From contig NZ_KV880638.1 of assembly GCF_001907695.1 (NCBI RefSeq), positions 1,054,882 to 1,118,881 on the forward strand: a stretch of 64,000 nucleotides of DNA, given 5' to 3'. Positions 1 to 8,911 of this stretch are shown piece after piece; the stretch's first letter is position 1, and every line of letters begins with the position of its first letter. The notes below the pieces were generated by a model. The model made no database searches and was not told where the DNA came from. It saw only the letters and a list, made by a program, of their open reading frames with translations. Source of the DNA: Thalassospira sp. TSL5-1 (GTDB lineage Bacteria > Pseudomonadota > Alphaproteobacteria > Rhodospirillales > Thalassospiraceae). The position numbers were made by a program, and so were the translations under genes.

Positions 1-72
1 GGTTTGAAACGTCCGGCCCTGGTGGGGCAGAAACCCGCCGATGAAAACACTTCCAAAACGGCAAAATCCTGA
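1..72 (+). CDS. C-terminal end of an upstream gene (partial)
   Basis: Frame 1 is open from the window edge to a TGA at 70-72 and encodes 23 residues ending in NTSKTAKS. The stop lies 3 bases before the ATG of the next gene, so the two are probably co-transcribed. The tail is hydrophilic and lysine-rich, as at the end of a membrane protein. In many alphaproteobacteria the gene before the MidA-like methyltransferase and pgeF is lgt (prolipoprotein diacylglyceryl transferase). That identity is inference from gene order; too little sequence is present to prove it. Confidence 0.5.
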   Translation, partial: GLKRPALVGQKPADENTSKTAKS

Positions 73-75
73 ACC

Positions 76-1209
76 ATGACCGATAAAGAAAACCAGACAT
101 CGCCGCTGCTGGATCATTTAAAACGCCGGATTTCGATTGCCGGGCCGATTTCGGTTGCGGACTATATGACCGAGGCCCTGGCCCACCCGCAATGGGGATA
201 TTATCGCAAGCAGGACCCGTTCGGCCAGGCGGGCGATTTTGTGACGGCCCCGGAAATCAGCCAGATGTTTGGTGAACTGATTGGCCTGTGGGTTGCTGTA
301 ACCTGGCAGCAGATGGGCAGCCCGTCGCGCCTGCAGCTGGTGGAACTGGGGCCGGGGCGCGGCACCCTGATGGCCGATGCCCTGCGCGCGGTGCGCAATG
401 TGCCTGGTTTTTGCGATGCCCTGACCGTGCGTTTTGTCGAAACCAGCCCGGTTTTGCGCACCCATCAGCAAACCTCGATTATGCCTTATGGTGTTCCCGC
501 TGTATGGCATGACAGTTTCGAGGATATTCCCGAAAATCAGAATGCACCGATGGTGGTGATCGCCAACGAGTTTTTCGATGCCCTGCCAGTGCGCCAGTTT
601 CAGTTTGGCAAGGATGGCTGGCGCGAAAGGCTGGTGGCGATTTCGGCCGAAAGTGGTGAATTGTGTTTTACCAATGGGCCCTTGGCCCCAATGACCGATG
701 CGCTGGTGCCGGTGAAATTGCGCCCGACCGCCAAGGTCGGCGATGTGTTTGAGGCATCGCCAATGGCCATTTCGATTGCCAACCAGATTGCGCATCGCAT
801 CAACCGCGATGGCGGGGCCGCGCTGATGATTGATTATGGTCATCCCCATAGTGCCTTTGGTGATACCCTGCAGGCCCTGCGGCATCACAAATATCATCCT
901 GTTCTTGCCATGCCGGGCGATGCCGATTTGACCACCCATGTTGATTTTGGTGCTTTGGCGCGGACCTTTTCCCAGGCGGATGCCCGCACGGGTGCGGTGC
1001 TGGGTCAGGGAACATTTTTGAAAATGCTGGGCATCGAGCAGCGGGCGGAATTGTTAAAACAGTCCGCCACGGTTGATCAGGCAAAGGCCATTGATGCCGC
1101 CCTTAACCGCCTTGTCGATGCCGACCAGATGGGAACGCTTTTTAAAGTGCTGATCGCCTATGGTCGCGAGAGTGCGCCGCCCCCCTGTGTAAGCGGGGCC
1201 GAGGGATAA
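76..1209 (+). CDS. SAM-dependent methyltransferase, MidA/NDUFAF7 (DUF185) family
   Basis: 377 residues, normal for the family. Residues 53-67 (GDFVTAPEISQMFGE) are the DUF185 hallmark, 90-97 (ELGPGRGT) the SAM-binding glycine loop, and NEFFDALP around 165 a second family signature. The mitochondrial relative NDUFAF7 methylates an arginine of a complex I subunit; the bacterial substrate is not established, although a complex I role is plausible. It starts at an ATG 3 bases after the upstream stop and is followed 52 bases later by pgeF, so the three probably form one operon. Family assignment is firm, substrate is not. Confidence 0.92.
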   Translation: MTDKENQTSPLLDHLKRRISIAGPISVADYMTEALAHPQWGYYRKQDPFGQAGDFVTAPEISQMFGELIGLWVAVTWQQMGSPSRLQLVELGPGRGTLMADALRAVRNVPGFCDALTVRFVETSPVLRTHQQTSIMPYGVPAVWHDSFEDIPENQNAPMVVIANEFFDALPVRQFQFGKDGWRERLVAISAESGELCFTNGPLAPMTDALVPVKLRPTAKVGDVFEASPMAISIANQIAHRINRDGGAALMIDYGHPHSAFGDTLQALRHHKYHPVLAMPGDADLTTHVDFGALARTFSQADARTGAVLGQGTFLKMLGIEQRAELLKQSATVDQAKAIDAALNRLVDADQMGTLFKVLIAYGRESAPPPCVSGAEG

Positions 1210-1261
1210 GAATGCAGGCTGATTTTGCAGGCGTTGCAGGTGAATCGGATGGAGGAAGCTG

Positions 1262-2065
1262 ATGCCAGATAACCTGATTAAAACCGATAGCGGTATTTCG
1301 TATCTGACGTCGGATGTTTTTGGTGGCATGAGCGGCCTTAAACACGGCTTTTTCACCCGTGAAGGGGGAATGAGCAACGGTATTCATGCTGGTTTGAATG
1401 TGGGTTTTGGCTCGGATGATGATGCGGAAATTGTTGCCCGTAACCGTGCGCTTGCTGCGGCTGCCTTCGGGACGACATCTGACAGGCTGACAACGGTTTA
1501 CCAGGTGCATGGCACCGATGTTGCGGTGCTTGAACGTCCGCTTACGCGTGATGAACTGCCCCGCGCTGACGCGATGGTGACGGACCGCGAAAATGTCATG
1601 CTGGGTATTTTAACGGCCGATTGCACACCAGTTCTGTTTTGTGACCCGGTCAAGCAGGTGATTGGGGCATGCCATTCGGGCTGGCGCGGGTCCTTTGCCG
1701 GTGTGTCGGAAAGCACGGTTGTGGCGATGGAAAAGCTGGGTGCCAGCCGCGCAAATATTGTTGCCGCCATTGGCCCCTGCATTGGCCGTGCTTCTTACGA
1801 GGTGGATGCCGGGTTTCGCGCGCGCATCCTTTCTGGTCCGCGCGGCGATGATGACCTGTTTGATCCTTCAGACCGTGACGGGCATTACATGTTTGATTTG
1901 CCGGAATATGTATATCGGCGCACCTGTGATACCGGCATTGCAAAGGTTGATCTTCTGGCCTGCGATACACTGGTCGAAGAACAGTTGTTTTTCAGTTATC
2001 GTCGCACCACATTGCGCGGCGAGCCCGATTATGGGCGCCAGCTTTCGGCGATTATGCTGGGCTAG
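1262..2065 (+). CDS. pgeF: Polyphenol oxidase/laccase-domain protein (YfiH/PgeF family)
   Basis: 267 residues. The metal-binding residues of the family are visible: His83 in QVHG, Cys121 in TADC and His138 in CHSGWRG. Family members were first called multicopper laccases. E. coli YfiH is now described as a purine nucleosidase-like or peptidoglycan-editing factor that removes wrongly incorporated L-Ser from muropeptides. A purine-rich stretch (GGAGGAAGC) 3-11 bases before the ATG serves as ribosome site. Cytoplasmic, no signal peptide. It follows the methyltransferase on the same strand, an order common in alphaproteobacteria. Confidence 0.93.
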   Translation: MPDNLIKTDSGISYLTSDVFGGMSGLKHGFFTREGGMSNGIHAGLNVGFGSDDDAEIVARNRALAAAAFGTTSDRLTTVYQVHGTDVAVLERPLTRDELPRADAMVTDRENVMLGILTADCTPVLFCDPVKQVIGACHSGWRGSFAGVSESTVVAMEKLGASRANIVAAIGPCIGRASYEVDAGFRARILSGPRGDDDLFDPSDRDGHYMFDLPEYVYRRTCDTGIAKVDLLACDTLVEEQLFFSYRRTTLRGEPDYGRQLSAIMLG

Positions 2066-2106
2066 CCAGTACTGCGGATGACGAAAGGGTTTTGGCCGTG
2101 CCCCAT

Positions 2107-2169
2107 ATGATCATGTTATTTGCCTTTATCATCATAGCGTCGATGGTGGGCTGTGTGGCGATGATGTGA
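2107..2169 (+). CDS. Possible 20-residue hydrophobic leader peptide
   Basis: An ATG at 2107 opens a 20-codon frame encoding a single hydrophobic segment with a lipobox-like SMVGC near its end. Its TGA (2167-2169) overlaps a GTG at 2166 that is in frame with the downstream lipoprotein gene, which would allow translational coupling. There is only a weak AAAGGG about 15 bases upstream. Short frames of this kind arise by chance, so this is a low-confidence call resting only on the overlap and the hydrophobic composition. Confidence 0.2.
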   Translation: MIMLFAFIIIASMVGCVAMM

Positions 2170-2177
2170 AGACAGAT

Positions 2178-3182
2178 ATGACAATGGCTTTGCGTTTTTT
2201 GACTATTGTGATGCTGGTTGGGCTTTTGGCAGCCTGTGGTCAACTGCCACGGCCGTTTGAAGGGGCGGGGCGCGAAGGCAACCCGGAACTTCTTGATGTG
2301 CCCGATGCCCAAACCGTGAAGGTGGATATCGCGCGTGATTTGCCCGATGGTGCGGCGCGCCATTTGGCCCGGGCAATGGTGCGTACCCTGCGTGCAGGCG
2401 ATATCGCCGCTTATTCCGAAGATCCCTCGCCGGGGAAATATGTGCTCCATCCCAATGTAACAGCCCGGCTAGATGATGGTGGGCAGGCCCATGTTGATGT
2501 GACGTGGCTGTTATATAATGATCAGGGTCTTGCGATAGACTCGATGTCCAATACCGGCCAGATCAGTGCGCAAAGCTGGTTTGCCGGTGGGCCAACCGGC
2601 TCCGAAGACGGGTCAATGAATGTGCCGCCCGATATTGCCCGCAAGGTTTCCAGACTTTCCAACGGGGGGGGACAACAAGATGACCCAGCCGCCCTTGAAT
2701 TTGACCAGTTGGTAAAGGCCCCGGCAGCGTGGGTGGTGACAAAGATCAGCGGTGATCGCCCATCAATGGCAATGGCAAAGCCGTTAAAGGTGGCCCTTGT
2801 TGCATTTGCCGGTGCGCCCGGCGATGGCAATGAGGCCCTGAAGCGCTCCGCCCGTGCATTTTTGCAGGCCAAGCGCATTACGGTGGATGATGATATCGGC
2901 CCGCAAACCATTGTCCTGTCTGCGTCGATCACTGTGCAGCCGGTGAAAAAGGCCCAGGGCACGCCCGAGATTGACCGGGTATCGATTGACTGGGTGCTGT
3001 TAGATGATAGCGGCCATGAACTGGGCCAAATGACGCAGAACAATGCCGTCCCGCATGGCAAGCTGGATCAGAAATGGGGCAGTGTTGCATCCCTGGCCGC
3101 CCAGGCGGCGGTGGATGCGCTTGAAGGGGCCCTGGGGCAGATTGCCCGGGACCGAGGCCTGTTGTTGCGTCCCGATAAATAA
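2178..3182 (+). CDS. Outer-membrane lipoprotein, unknown function
   Basis: 334 residues from the ATG at 2178; a GTG at 2166 and an ATG at 2184 are alternatives. The N terminus is a lipoprotein signal: one arginine, a hydrophobic run and the lipobox LAAC, with acylation expected on that cysteine. The residue after the cysteine is Gly rather than Asp, so transport to the outer membrane is expected. The remainder is soluble, with two segments starting 'VKVDIARDLPDGAARHLARAM' and 'LKVALVAFAGAPGDGNEALK' that look like two related alpha/beta repeats. I do not recognise a characterised family. It follows pgeF on the same strand. Confidence 0.8.
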   Translation: MTMALRFLTIVMLVGLLAACGQLPRPFEGAGREGNPELLDVPDAQTVKVDIARDLPDGAARHLARAMVRTLRAGDIAAYSEDPSPGKYVLHPNVTARLDDGGQAHVDVTWLLYNDQGLAIDSMSNTGQISAQSWFAGGPTGSEDGSMNVPPDIARKVSRLSNGGGQQDDPAALEFDQLVKAPAAWVVTKISGDRPSMAMAKPLKVALVAFAGAPGDGNEALKRSARAFLQAKRITVDDDIGPQTIVLSASITVQPVKKAQGTPEIDRVSIDWVLLDDSGHELGQMTQNNAVPHGKLDQKWGSVASLAAQAAVDALEGALGQIARDRGLLLRPDK

Positions 3183-3423
3183 GGGGCACTGGCGTAAGGG
3201 TGCGGTAAAGCCCGTGATAAAACAAATGGATAAATTCCGTGCTGCCGCGCAAGGGGACTCGGTTACAGTGTGAAACCTTCCCTTGGGTGAACGGTATGTT
3301 GCTACTGGCAACTCGTGGTTTTGTGTTTGTTGGTGTGAAATCTGATAGGATGCACTGGCCGTGCCTACGGGCTTTGCATATCTTTCATGCGTGAAAAGAC
3401 CGGCCTGTTAGCCATAGCGACCA
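3183..3423 (+). other. Non-coding stretch before prs
   Basis: Between the lipoprotein stop and the prs promoter there is no convincing gene. The short frames here have no ribosome site. No strong terminator is visible after the lipoprotein gene. Confidence 0.5.
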
Positions 3424-3452
3424 TTTACAGACTGTTAAGGTCTGGTTATAAA
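3424..3452 (+). promoter_or_regulatory. Sigma-70 type promoter of prs
   Basis: TTTACA at 3424-3429 and TATAAA at 3447-3452 are separated by exactly 17 bases. Transcription would start near 3459, giving a leader of about 70 bases before the prs ATG at 3527. Confidence 0.6.
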
Positions 3453-3526
3453 GCCGCCGCGGTCCCTATGGGGGGCTGCGTAGGCACATTTATCGCTTTC
3501 CCGGCACCCATAAACCGAGGCCCCAC

Positions 3527-4459
3527 ATGAAAATCCTCGCCTGTAACAGCAATCTGCCGTTGGCAGAATCCATTGCGGATCATTTGAATCTGCCGTTGAC
3601 CCGTGCAGATGTGAAACGATTCTCCGATCAGGAAATCTGGTGTGAAATTCAGGAAAACGTCCGCGGTGAGGACGTTTTTGTGATTCAGAGTACATCTTTT
3701 CCGGCAAATGACAATTTAATGGAACTGCTGGTGATGCTTGATGCGCTGCGTCGCGGTTCCGCGCGTCGTATCACCGCCGTTATGCCCTATTTCGGGTATG
3801 CCCGCCAGGACCGCAAATCCGGGCCCCGCACCCCGATTTCGGCCAAGCTGGTTGCCAACCTGATTACGGTTGCTGGTGCCGACCGCGTTTTGACGATGGA
3901 CCTTCATGCCGGTCAGATTCAGGGCTTTTTCGACATTCCGCTTGATAACCTGTTTGCATCGCCTGTTTTGACCAGCGACATCCGCGCGAAGTTTGAAGGC
4001 CAGAAACTGGTCATCGTCAGCCCGGATGTGGGCGGTGTGGCCCGTGCGCGTTCGGTTGCAAAACGCCTGGACGCGGAACTGGCGATTATCGATAAACGCC
4101 GCCCCAAGGCCGGTATTTCCGAAGTCATGCACGTTATTGGTGATGTAAAGGATGCGGCCTGCATCCTGGTTGACGATATTGTGGATTCCGCTGGTACCCT
4201 GTGCAATGCGGCAACAGCTCTTAAGGAACGCGGGGCATCGTCGGTTGCGGCTTATGTCAGCCACGGTGTTTTGTCCGGCCCGGCAGTGGAGCGTATTGCC
4301 AATTCGCCGATGAGCGAAGTTGTCACAACGGACTCGATCAAAGCCTCCGAAGCAGTGCGCGGGTGTGCGAAAATTCGTCAATTGCCCATCGCGCCCCTGA
4401 TGGCAGAAGCAATTCGTCGTATTTCGGAAGAAAAATCTGTTTCCGTTCTTTTTGATTGA
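3527..4459 (+). CDS. prs: Ribose-phosphate pyrophosphokinase
   Basis: 310 residues, the standard length of class I PRPP synthetase. It makes 5-phosphoribosyl diphosphate from ribose 5-phosphate and ATP for nucleotide, histidine, tryptophan and NAD synthesis. Visible motifs are [10 protein letters not shown] near residue 32, the catalytic flexible-loop segment [11 protein letters not shown] (87-97), [11 protein letters not shown] (125-135) and the PRPP-binding loop DDIVDSAGT (216-224). It has its own promoter and is followed by a terminator-like hairpin, then rplY and pth on the same strand, a conserved neighbourhood in many bacteria. Confidence 0.97.
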   Translation: MKILACNSNLPLAESIADHLNLPLTRADVKRFSDQEIWCEIQENVRGEDVFVIQSTSFPANDNLMELLVMLDALRRGSARRITAVMPYFGYARQDRKSGPRTPISAKLVANLITVAGADRVLTMDLHAGQIQGFFDIPLDNLFASPVLTSDIRAKFEGQKLVIVSPDVGGVARARSVAKRLDAELAIIDKRRPKAGISEVMHVIGDVKDAACILVDDIVDSAGTLCNAATALKERGASSVAAYVSHGVLSGPAVERIANSPMSEVVTTDSIKASEAVRGCAKIRQLPIAPLMAEAIRRISEEKSVSVLFD

Positions 4460-4477
4460 GGGTATAAGGCCCTCGCT

Positions 4478-4513
4478 GCGCTGGCACCCCTGGAGGCCAG
4501 CGCGCTTGTTTTC
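4478..4513 (+). terminator. Putative terminator after prs
   Basis: An 8-bp perfect stem GCGCTGGC/GCCAGCGC (4478-4485 and 4496-4503) with a 10-base loop, followed by GCTTGTTTTC. The T-run is interrupted, so termination may be partial and allow read-through into rplY. Confidence 0.5.
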
Positions 4514-4582
4514 GTGGGCTTTCAGCGGTGAGTCACACCGACCTGCGGAAACGATACTGTCTTAGTTCAAGGAGCTTTTCCG

Positions 4583-5200
4583 ATGGCAAATGCCACTCTT
4601 ACTGCGGAAATCCGTGAACGGGCCGGAAAGGGGGCCGCCCGTGCCGTGCGTCGTGCCGGTATGGTCCCTGGTGTCATCTATGGTGCAAAACAAGAACCTG
4701 TTATGTTCCAGATTGACCCGCGTCCGCTCGTGAAACTGCTGCACAAGCCGGGTTTCTTCTCGCACGTGTTGACCATTGATGTTGCTGGCACGTCCTATGA
4801 CGTTCTGCCGCGCGACGTTCAGTTTGACAAAGTGACCGACGAACCGATCCATGTTGACCTTCTGCGCTTTGCAAAAGATCACAAGCTGACGGTTGAAGTT
4901 CCGGTTCGCTTTATCAATGAAGAAAAATCTCCGGGCCTGAAACGCGGTGGCGTTCTCAACATCGTTCGTCATGATGTTGAACTGAACTGCGATCCGAAGG
5001 CAATTCCGGAAGAGCTGGTCTTCGATCTGAGCGGTTTTGAAGTTGGCGACTCGATTCACATTTCGGCAACGACCCTGCCGAAAGGTGCCGAGCCGACCAT
5101 TACCGACCGTGACTTCACCGTTGCAACCATTGCTGCACCGTCATCTTTGAAATCCGAAGATAACGCTGCTGGTGATGAAGAAGACGCAACCGAAGAATAA
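4583..5200 (+). CDS. rplY: 50S ribosomal protein L25, general stress protein Ctc type
   Basis: 205 residues: an N-terminal L25 5S-rRNA-binding domain (about 1-95) followed by the beta-rich TL5/Ctc C-terminal domain (about 96-185) and a short acidic tail rich in Glu and Asp. This is the long Ctc form rather than the 94-residue E. coli form. AAGGAG lies 8 bases before the ATG. pth begins 15 bases after the stop, so the two genes are almost certainly co-transcribed. Confidence 0.96.
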   Translation: MANATLTAEIRERAGKGAARAVRRAGMVPGVIYGAKQEPVMFQIDPRPLVKLLHKPGFFSHVLTIDVAGTSYDVLPRDVQFDKVTDEPIHVDLLRFAKDHKLTVEVPVRFINEEKSPGLKRGGVLNIVRHDVELNCDPKAIPEELVFDLSGFEVGDSIHISATTLPKGAEPTITDRDFTVATIAAPSSLKSEDNAAGDEEDATEE

Positions 5201-5215
5201 AATCGGGGACTTGCG

Positions 5216-5989
5216 ATGTTTTTGGTGGTTGGACTGGGAAACCCGGGTTCGGGATATGCCGGCAATCGTCACAATATCGGCTTTATGGCGGCGGACGAAA
5301 TCGTCCGCCGCTATTCTTTTGGCCCCTGGCGGCGCAAGTTTCAGGGGCAACTGGCCGAAGGCGATATTGACGGGATCAAGGTTTTGGTTTTGAAGCCTGA
5401 AACCTTTATGAACCTGTCCGGGCAATCGGTCGGGGAAGTGCTGCGGTTTTATAAAATTCCGATTGAAGATGTGATCGTCCTGCATGACGAACTGGATTTG
5501 CCACCGGGCAAGTTGCGGGTCAAACGGGCAGGCGGGCATGGCGGGCATAATGGCCTGCGTTCGATCGATGCCCATTGTGGTAAGGATTATCGCCGGGTAC
5601 GGCTGGGCATTGGCCATCCGGGCGACAAGGCGCTGGTGCATGGTCATGTTTTGGGGGATTTTTCCAAATCCGAACAAAATGGCTGGCTGACAGCCCTTCT
5701 TGACGGAGTCGCGCAGGAATTGCCGCGCCTGATCAAGGGGGATGAAAGTGCCTTTATGAGCAAGGTTGCCAATTTTGTTTCGCCGCCCAAACCAAAGGCG
5801 GAAAAACCGGTAAAGCCGCAAAAAGCAACTGGTGCGCCCGACGGGGCAAAAAACACAGGCCAGGGCCCGGTGAAAGAAAAGCCGGCAAAGGAAAATTCTG
5901 CGGCGAAGAACGCCGGAAGCGACCAGAAGGACGATGCGCCGACCTCGATGGCCGCAGCCCTTGCCAAGGCATTTCGCCTGAAAAAATAA
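5216..5989 (+). CDS. pth: Peptidyl-tRNA hydrolase with long C-terminal tail
   Basis: 257 residues. The enzyme recycles peptidyl-tRNAs released from stalled ribosomes. The catalytic set is visible: Asn9 (GLGNPG), His19 (NRHNIGF) and the Asp of VLHDELDL near 92, plus [11 protein letters not shown]. The catalytic domain ends near residue 185. The last 70 residues are a Lys/Ala/Pro-rich tail ([15 protein letters not shown]) that ends in [13 protein letters not shown] and is absent from the 194-residue E. coli enzyme. Tails of this sort occur in other alphaproteobacteria; they are probably disordered and may help RNA binding. Confidence 0.96.
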   Translation: MFLVVGLGNPGSGYAGNRHNIGFMAADEIVRRYSFGPWRRKFQGQLAEGDIDGIKVLVLKPETFMNLSGQSVGEVLRFYKIPIEDVIVLHDELDLPPGKLRVKRAGGHGGHNGLRSIDAHCGKDYRRVRLGIGHPGDKALVHGHVLGDFSKSEQNGWLTALLDGVAQELPRLIKGDESAFMSKVANFVSPPKPKAEKPVKPQKATGAPDGAKNTGQGPVKEKPAKENSAAKNAGSDQKDDAPTSMAAALAKAFRLKK

Positions 5990-6077
5990 GTTTGCGCAAA
6001 AGTGAGTGACCGGCCCTGCCCATGTGTGGCATTGCGGGTGATATATTGAAATTCAGATGTGACGGAGCCCGAAAAAG

Positions 6078-7181
6078 ATGGGATTCAAATGTGGTATCGT
6101 TGGTTTGCCCAATGTTGGGAAATCGACCCTGTTTAACGCCCTGACACAGACGGCAGCCGCCGAAGCGGCCAATTTTCCGTTCTGCACGATCGAGCCGAAT
6201 ACCGGCCGTGTGAGCGTTCCCGATGATCGCCTTGATAAAATCGTTGCCATTTCCAAGTCGGCAACCATCATTCCGACCCAGCTGGAATTTGTTGATATTG
6301 CCGGTTTGGTGCGTGGTGCGTCCAAGGGTGAAGGCCTGGGCAACCAGTTTTTGGCTAATATCCGCGAAACCGATGCCATTGTGCATGTGCTGCGCTGCTT
6401 TGAAGATGGCGACATCACCCATGTTGAAGGCTCGGTTGACCCGGTGCGCGATGCGGAAACCATCGAAACCGAGCTGATGCTGGCCGATATGGAAAGCCTG
6501 GAAAAGCGTGTGACCGGCCTGCAAAAGCGTGCCAAGGGCAACGACAAGGATGCCAAGCTGACCCTGGAACTGGTCGAACGCACCCTGGAAGTGCTGCGTG
6601 ATGGCAAACCGGCGCGTGTTGTGGAAGTGAACAACGAAGACGAAGCCAAGGCGTTTCGCATGTTGCAGCTTCTGACCAGCAAGCCGGTTTTGTATGCCTG
6701 TAATGTTGACGAAGACAGTGCGGCGGACGGCAACGAATTTTCCGCCAAGGTGGCCGAAATGGCGGCCGCTCAGGGGGCACGTTCGGTGGTGGTTTCGGCC
6801 GCAATTGAATCCGAAGTTGCCCTGCTGGAAAGTGCCGAGGAAAAAGAAGAGTTTCTGGAAAGCCTGGGCCTTGAAGAAACCGGTCTCGCCCGTGTTATTC
6901 GCGAAGGCTACAAACTTCTGAACCTTCTGACCTTCTTTACTGTTGGTCCGAAAGAGGCCCGTGCCTGGACCGTGTTTGACGGCGCAACTGCGCCGAATGC
7001 GGCTGGTGTGATCCATACCGATTTCGAGCGCGGTTTTATTAAGGCCGAAACAATGGCCTATGACGATTTCATCGCTTGCAACGGCGAGGCCGGGGCGCGC
7101 GAGGCTGGCAAGCTGCGCCAGGAAGGGAAAAACTATATCGTCAAGGACGGCGATATTTTCCACTTTAAATTCAATGTCTGA
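6078..7181 (+). CDS. ychF: Redox-regulated ATPase YchF (OBG family)
   Basis: 367 residues, typical. G1/Walker A is GLPNVGKS (9-16). The G4 position reads NVDED instead of NKxD, which in this family shifts specificity from GTP to ATP. A helical insertion follows the G domain and a TGS domain forms the C terminus. It associates with ribosomes and is a negative regulator of the oxidative stress response in E. coli. It is separated from pth by 88 bases and followed by a terminator. Confidence 0.97.
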   Translation: MGFKCGIVGLPNVGKSTLFNALTQTAAAEAANFPFCTIEPNTGRVSVPDDRLDKIVAISKSATIIPTQLEFVDIAGLVRGASKGEGLGNQFLANIRETDAIVHVLRCFEDGDITHVEGSVDPVRDAETIETELMLADMESLEKRVTGLQKRAKGNDKDAKLTLELVERTLEVLRDGKPARVVEVNNEDEAKAFRMLQLLTSKPVLYACNVDEDSAADGNEFSAKVAEMAAAQGARSVVVSAAIESEVALLESAEEKEEFLESLGLEETGLARVIREGYKLLNLLTFFTVGPKEARAWTVFDGATAPNAAGVIHTDFERGFIKAETMAYDDFIACNGEAGAREAGKLRQEGKNYIVKDGDIFHFKFNV

Positions 7182-7208
7182 TCACTCGATGTGATTTCGA
7201 AATTTCAG

Positions 7209-7241
7209 GCCGTCATGTGGTGTGCATGGCGGCCTTTTTTG
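7209..7241 (+). terminator. Terminator after ychF
   Basis: Stem GGCCGTCATG paired with CATGGCGGCC, one internal mismatch, followed by TTTTTT. Confidence 0.7.
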
Positions 7242-7429
7242 TCGCCATGGGTGTAAAATGGTGGCTGTTGGCAGAAATATGTCGCAAGAACCTTGCCTTT
7301 GTGCGGTGCAACCGTCACCCTGTTCTAAACTGGAATGATGCAAACCACACATGCCGGTTGGTTCTGTCGGAACTTTGCCAGGCACCGTGATGGATTGCAA
7401 AATGGCAAGATGAAAACAGGAATGATGCT

Positions 7430-8170
7430 GTGAATTGTCTTTCGGGTTTAGCACAGGTTCTGTTGGTTTTTAATTCGGCCCACGGTCGCCCTGGCCGGGT
7501 GGGCCGGGTTCTGGCCGAGATGGGATATACGTTTGATATTCGCCGTCCCGGCGAGGGCGAGGATTTGCCAACGGATCTTTCTGCCTATCAGGGGGTAATC
7601 GTTTTTGGTGGCCCCATGAGCGCAAATGACGATCACGAACCCAACGTTGCCCGTATCATGGAATGGTTGCCGCGTGTCGTGGATGCCGATGTGTGGTATC
7701 TGGGCATTTGCCTTGGCGCCCAGATGATGGCGCGCAATCTGGGTGCTGCGGTGCGCCCGCATGATCGGGAACAAACCGAAATCGGTTATTATCCGGCCTA
7801 TGTGACCCCGGCCGGACGAGACCTTTTTCCTGCCCATATGATGGTCTATCACTGGCATAGTGAAGGTTTCGACGTTCCTGCCGGGGGTGAATTGTTGATG
7901 ACGGGCGATGTGTTTCCCCATCAGGCCTATCATGTGGATCATCGAATTTGGGGCCTTCAGTTTCATCCCGAAGTCGATGACGAAATACATGAAAGCTGGC
8001 TTGAGAAAGCGGCAGATAAAACAGCCCAGGCCAACGCCCAGAACCCTGATCAGCAACGTGCAGGTCGGCAAAAATATGATGCCGCCTTTGGTCAATGGTT
8101 TGCGACTTTTGCCCGGCAGGTTTTATCACCTGCAACCTCTGTATCAAGGTGCTCGACACGAGGCCGTTAG
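7430..8170 (+). CDS. Class I glutamine amidotransferase (GMP synthase-like domain protein)
   Basis: 246 residues from a GTG start; an AGGA element sits about 9 bases upstream. Residue Cys94 in LGICLGAQ is the nucleophile, and the His-Glu pair appears in FQFHPEVDDE. It is a stand-alone GATase of the GuaA-like family without a synthetase domain. Such proteins are often annotated as GMP synthase subunit or gamma-glutamyl hydrolase-type enzymes; the acceptor of the ammonia or glutamyl group cannot be read from the sequence. It has no partner gene alongside. Confidence 0.88.
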   Translation: MNCLSGLAQVLLVFNSAHGRPGRVGRVLAEMGYTFDIRRPGEGEDLPTDLSAYQGVIVFGGPMSANDDHEPNVARIMEWLPRVVDADVWYLGICLGAQMMARNLGAAVRPHDREQTEIGYYPAYVTPAGRDLFPAHMMVYHWHSEGFDVPAGGELLMTGDVFPHQAYHVDHRIWGLQFHPEVDDEIHESWLEKAADKTAQANAQNPDQQRAGRQKYDAAFGQWFATFARQVLSPATSVSRCSTRGR

Positions 8171-8262
8171 TTCGCTAGACCATTGTACATGTCTTTAAAG
8201 CGCAAAGGGAGGGTCTCTCCCTGTCACATGATGCGCTTTTTCATTTTAACGGGAGAATAAGA

Positions 8263-8805
8263 ATGCTGTTTGGCAAGGCGACGCTGGTTCGGTGTGTGTT
8301 TGCCGCCGTCGGTGCGTTTATGGCTGTTTCTGCGGTATCGGCCCCGGCAATGGCACAGGATGCCGGCAAGGACCCGCTGTGGAAAAAAGAATGTGACCAA
8401 AAGAACCCGGACCGTTGCCAGATTGGCCAGCAGGTGTTCCTGCAAAAGGATGTGGATGGCAAAAAGGAAACTGTCGGTCGTATCCTGGCCGTGACGGTGC
8501 AAAAAGCCACCAATCCCAAAACCAAGGAACAATTCTCGGTTCTTAACATGCAATTGCCGCTGGGCGTTGATTTGCGTCCGGGCATCGTCATCAAGGTGGA
8601 TGAGGGCAAGGAAATCAAGGTCATTTACAGCAAATGCACCAATGCAGGCTGTGATGCCGCTTTGGTCATGAATGATGAACTTGTCGGCGCGATGAAGGCT
8701 GGTGCGACCCTGTTTGTCGGCTTCCGCGCCTGGGGGAACGAACAGACCCAGGTGATCAAGGCATCGCTGAGCGGCTTTACCGCTGCGCTGAATTCCTTGA
8801 GTTAA
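8263..8805 (+). CDS. Invasion-associated locus B (IalB) family periplasmic protein
   Basis: 180 residues. Residues 1-31 form a Sec signal peptide ending SAPAMAQ. The mature part carries two cysteine pairs (ECDQKNPDRC and KCTNAGC) that probably form disulfides, the pattern of the IalB family. GGGAGAA lies about 7 bases before the ATG. In Bartonella IalB contributes to erythrocyte invasion, but homologues are widespread in non-pathogenic alphaproteobacteria and their role there is unknown. Confidence 0.88.
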   Translation: MLFGKATLVRCVFAAVGAFMAVSAVSAPAMAQDAGKDPLWKKECDQKNPDRCQIGQQVFLQKDVDGKKETVGRILAVTVQKATNPKTKEQFSVLNMQLPLGVDLRPGIVIKVDEGKEIKVIYSKCTNAGCDAALVMNDELVGAMKAGATLFVGFRAWGNEQTQVIKASLSGFTAALNSLS

Positions 8806-8851
8806 CGGTTCCGAAGGCCGGTATCCCCGGCATGGGCTTGGTCTGAAAAAG

Positions 8852-8889
8852 ATGCCGGTTATCGCGTGTGTGATACCCGGCATTTTTTG
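8852..8889 (+). terminator. Terminator between convergent genes
   Basis: Stem ATGCCGG/CCGGCAT followed by TTTTTTG, between the stop codons of the IalB-like gene and the convergent alcohol dehydrogenase. It serves the plus strand; the flanking A-run (8846-8850) suggests weaker use on the minus strand. Confidence 0.7.
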
Positions 8890-8911
8890 TTATTGTCGAT
8901 TGGGTACGGCG

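Noticed and set aside
5754-7163. 469-codon minus-strand frame over pth and ychF
   Set aside because: Antisense to two conserved genes; composition is that of a shadow frame.
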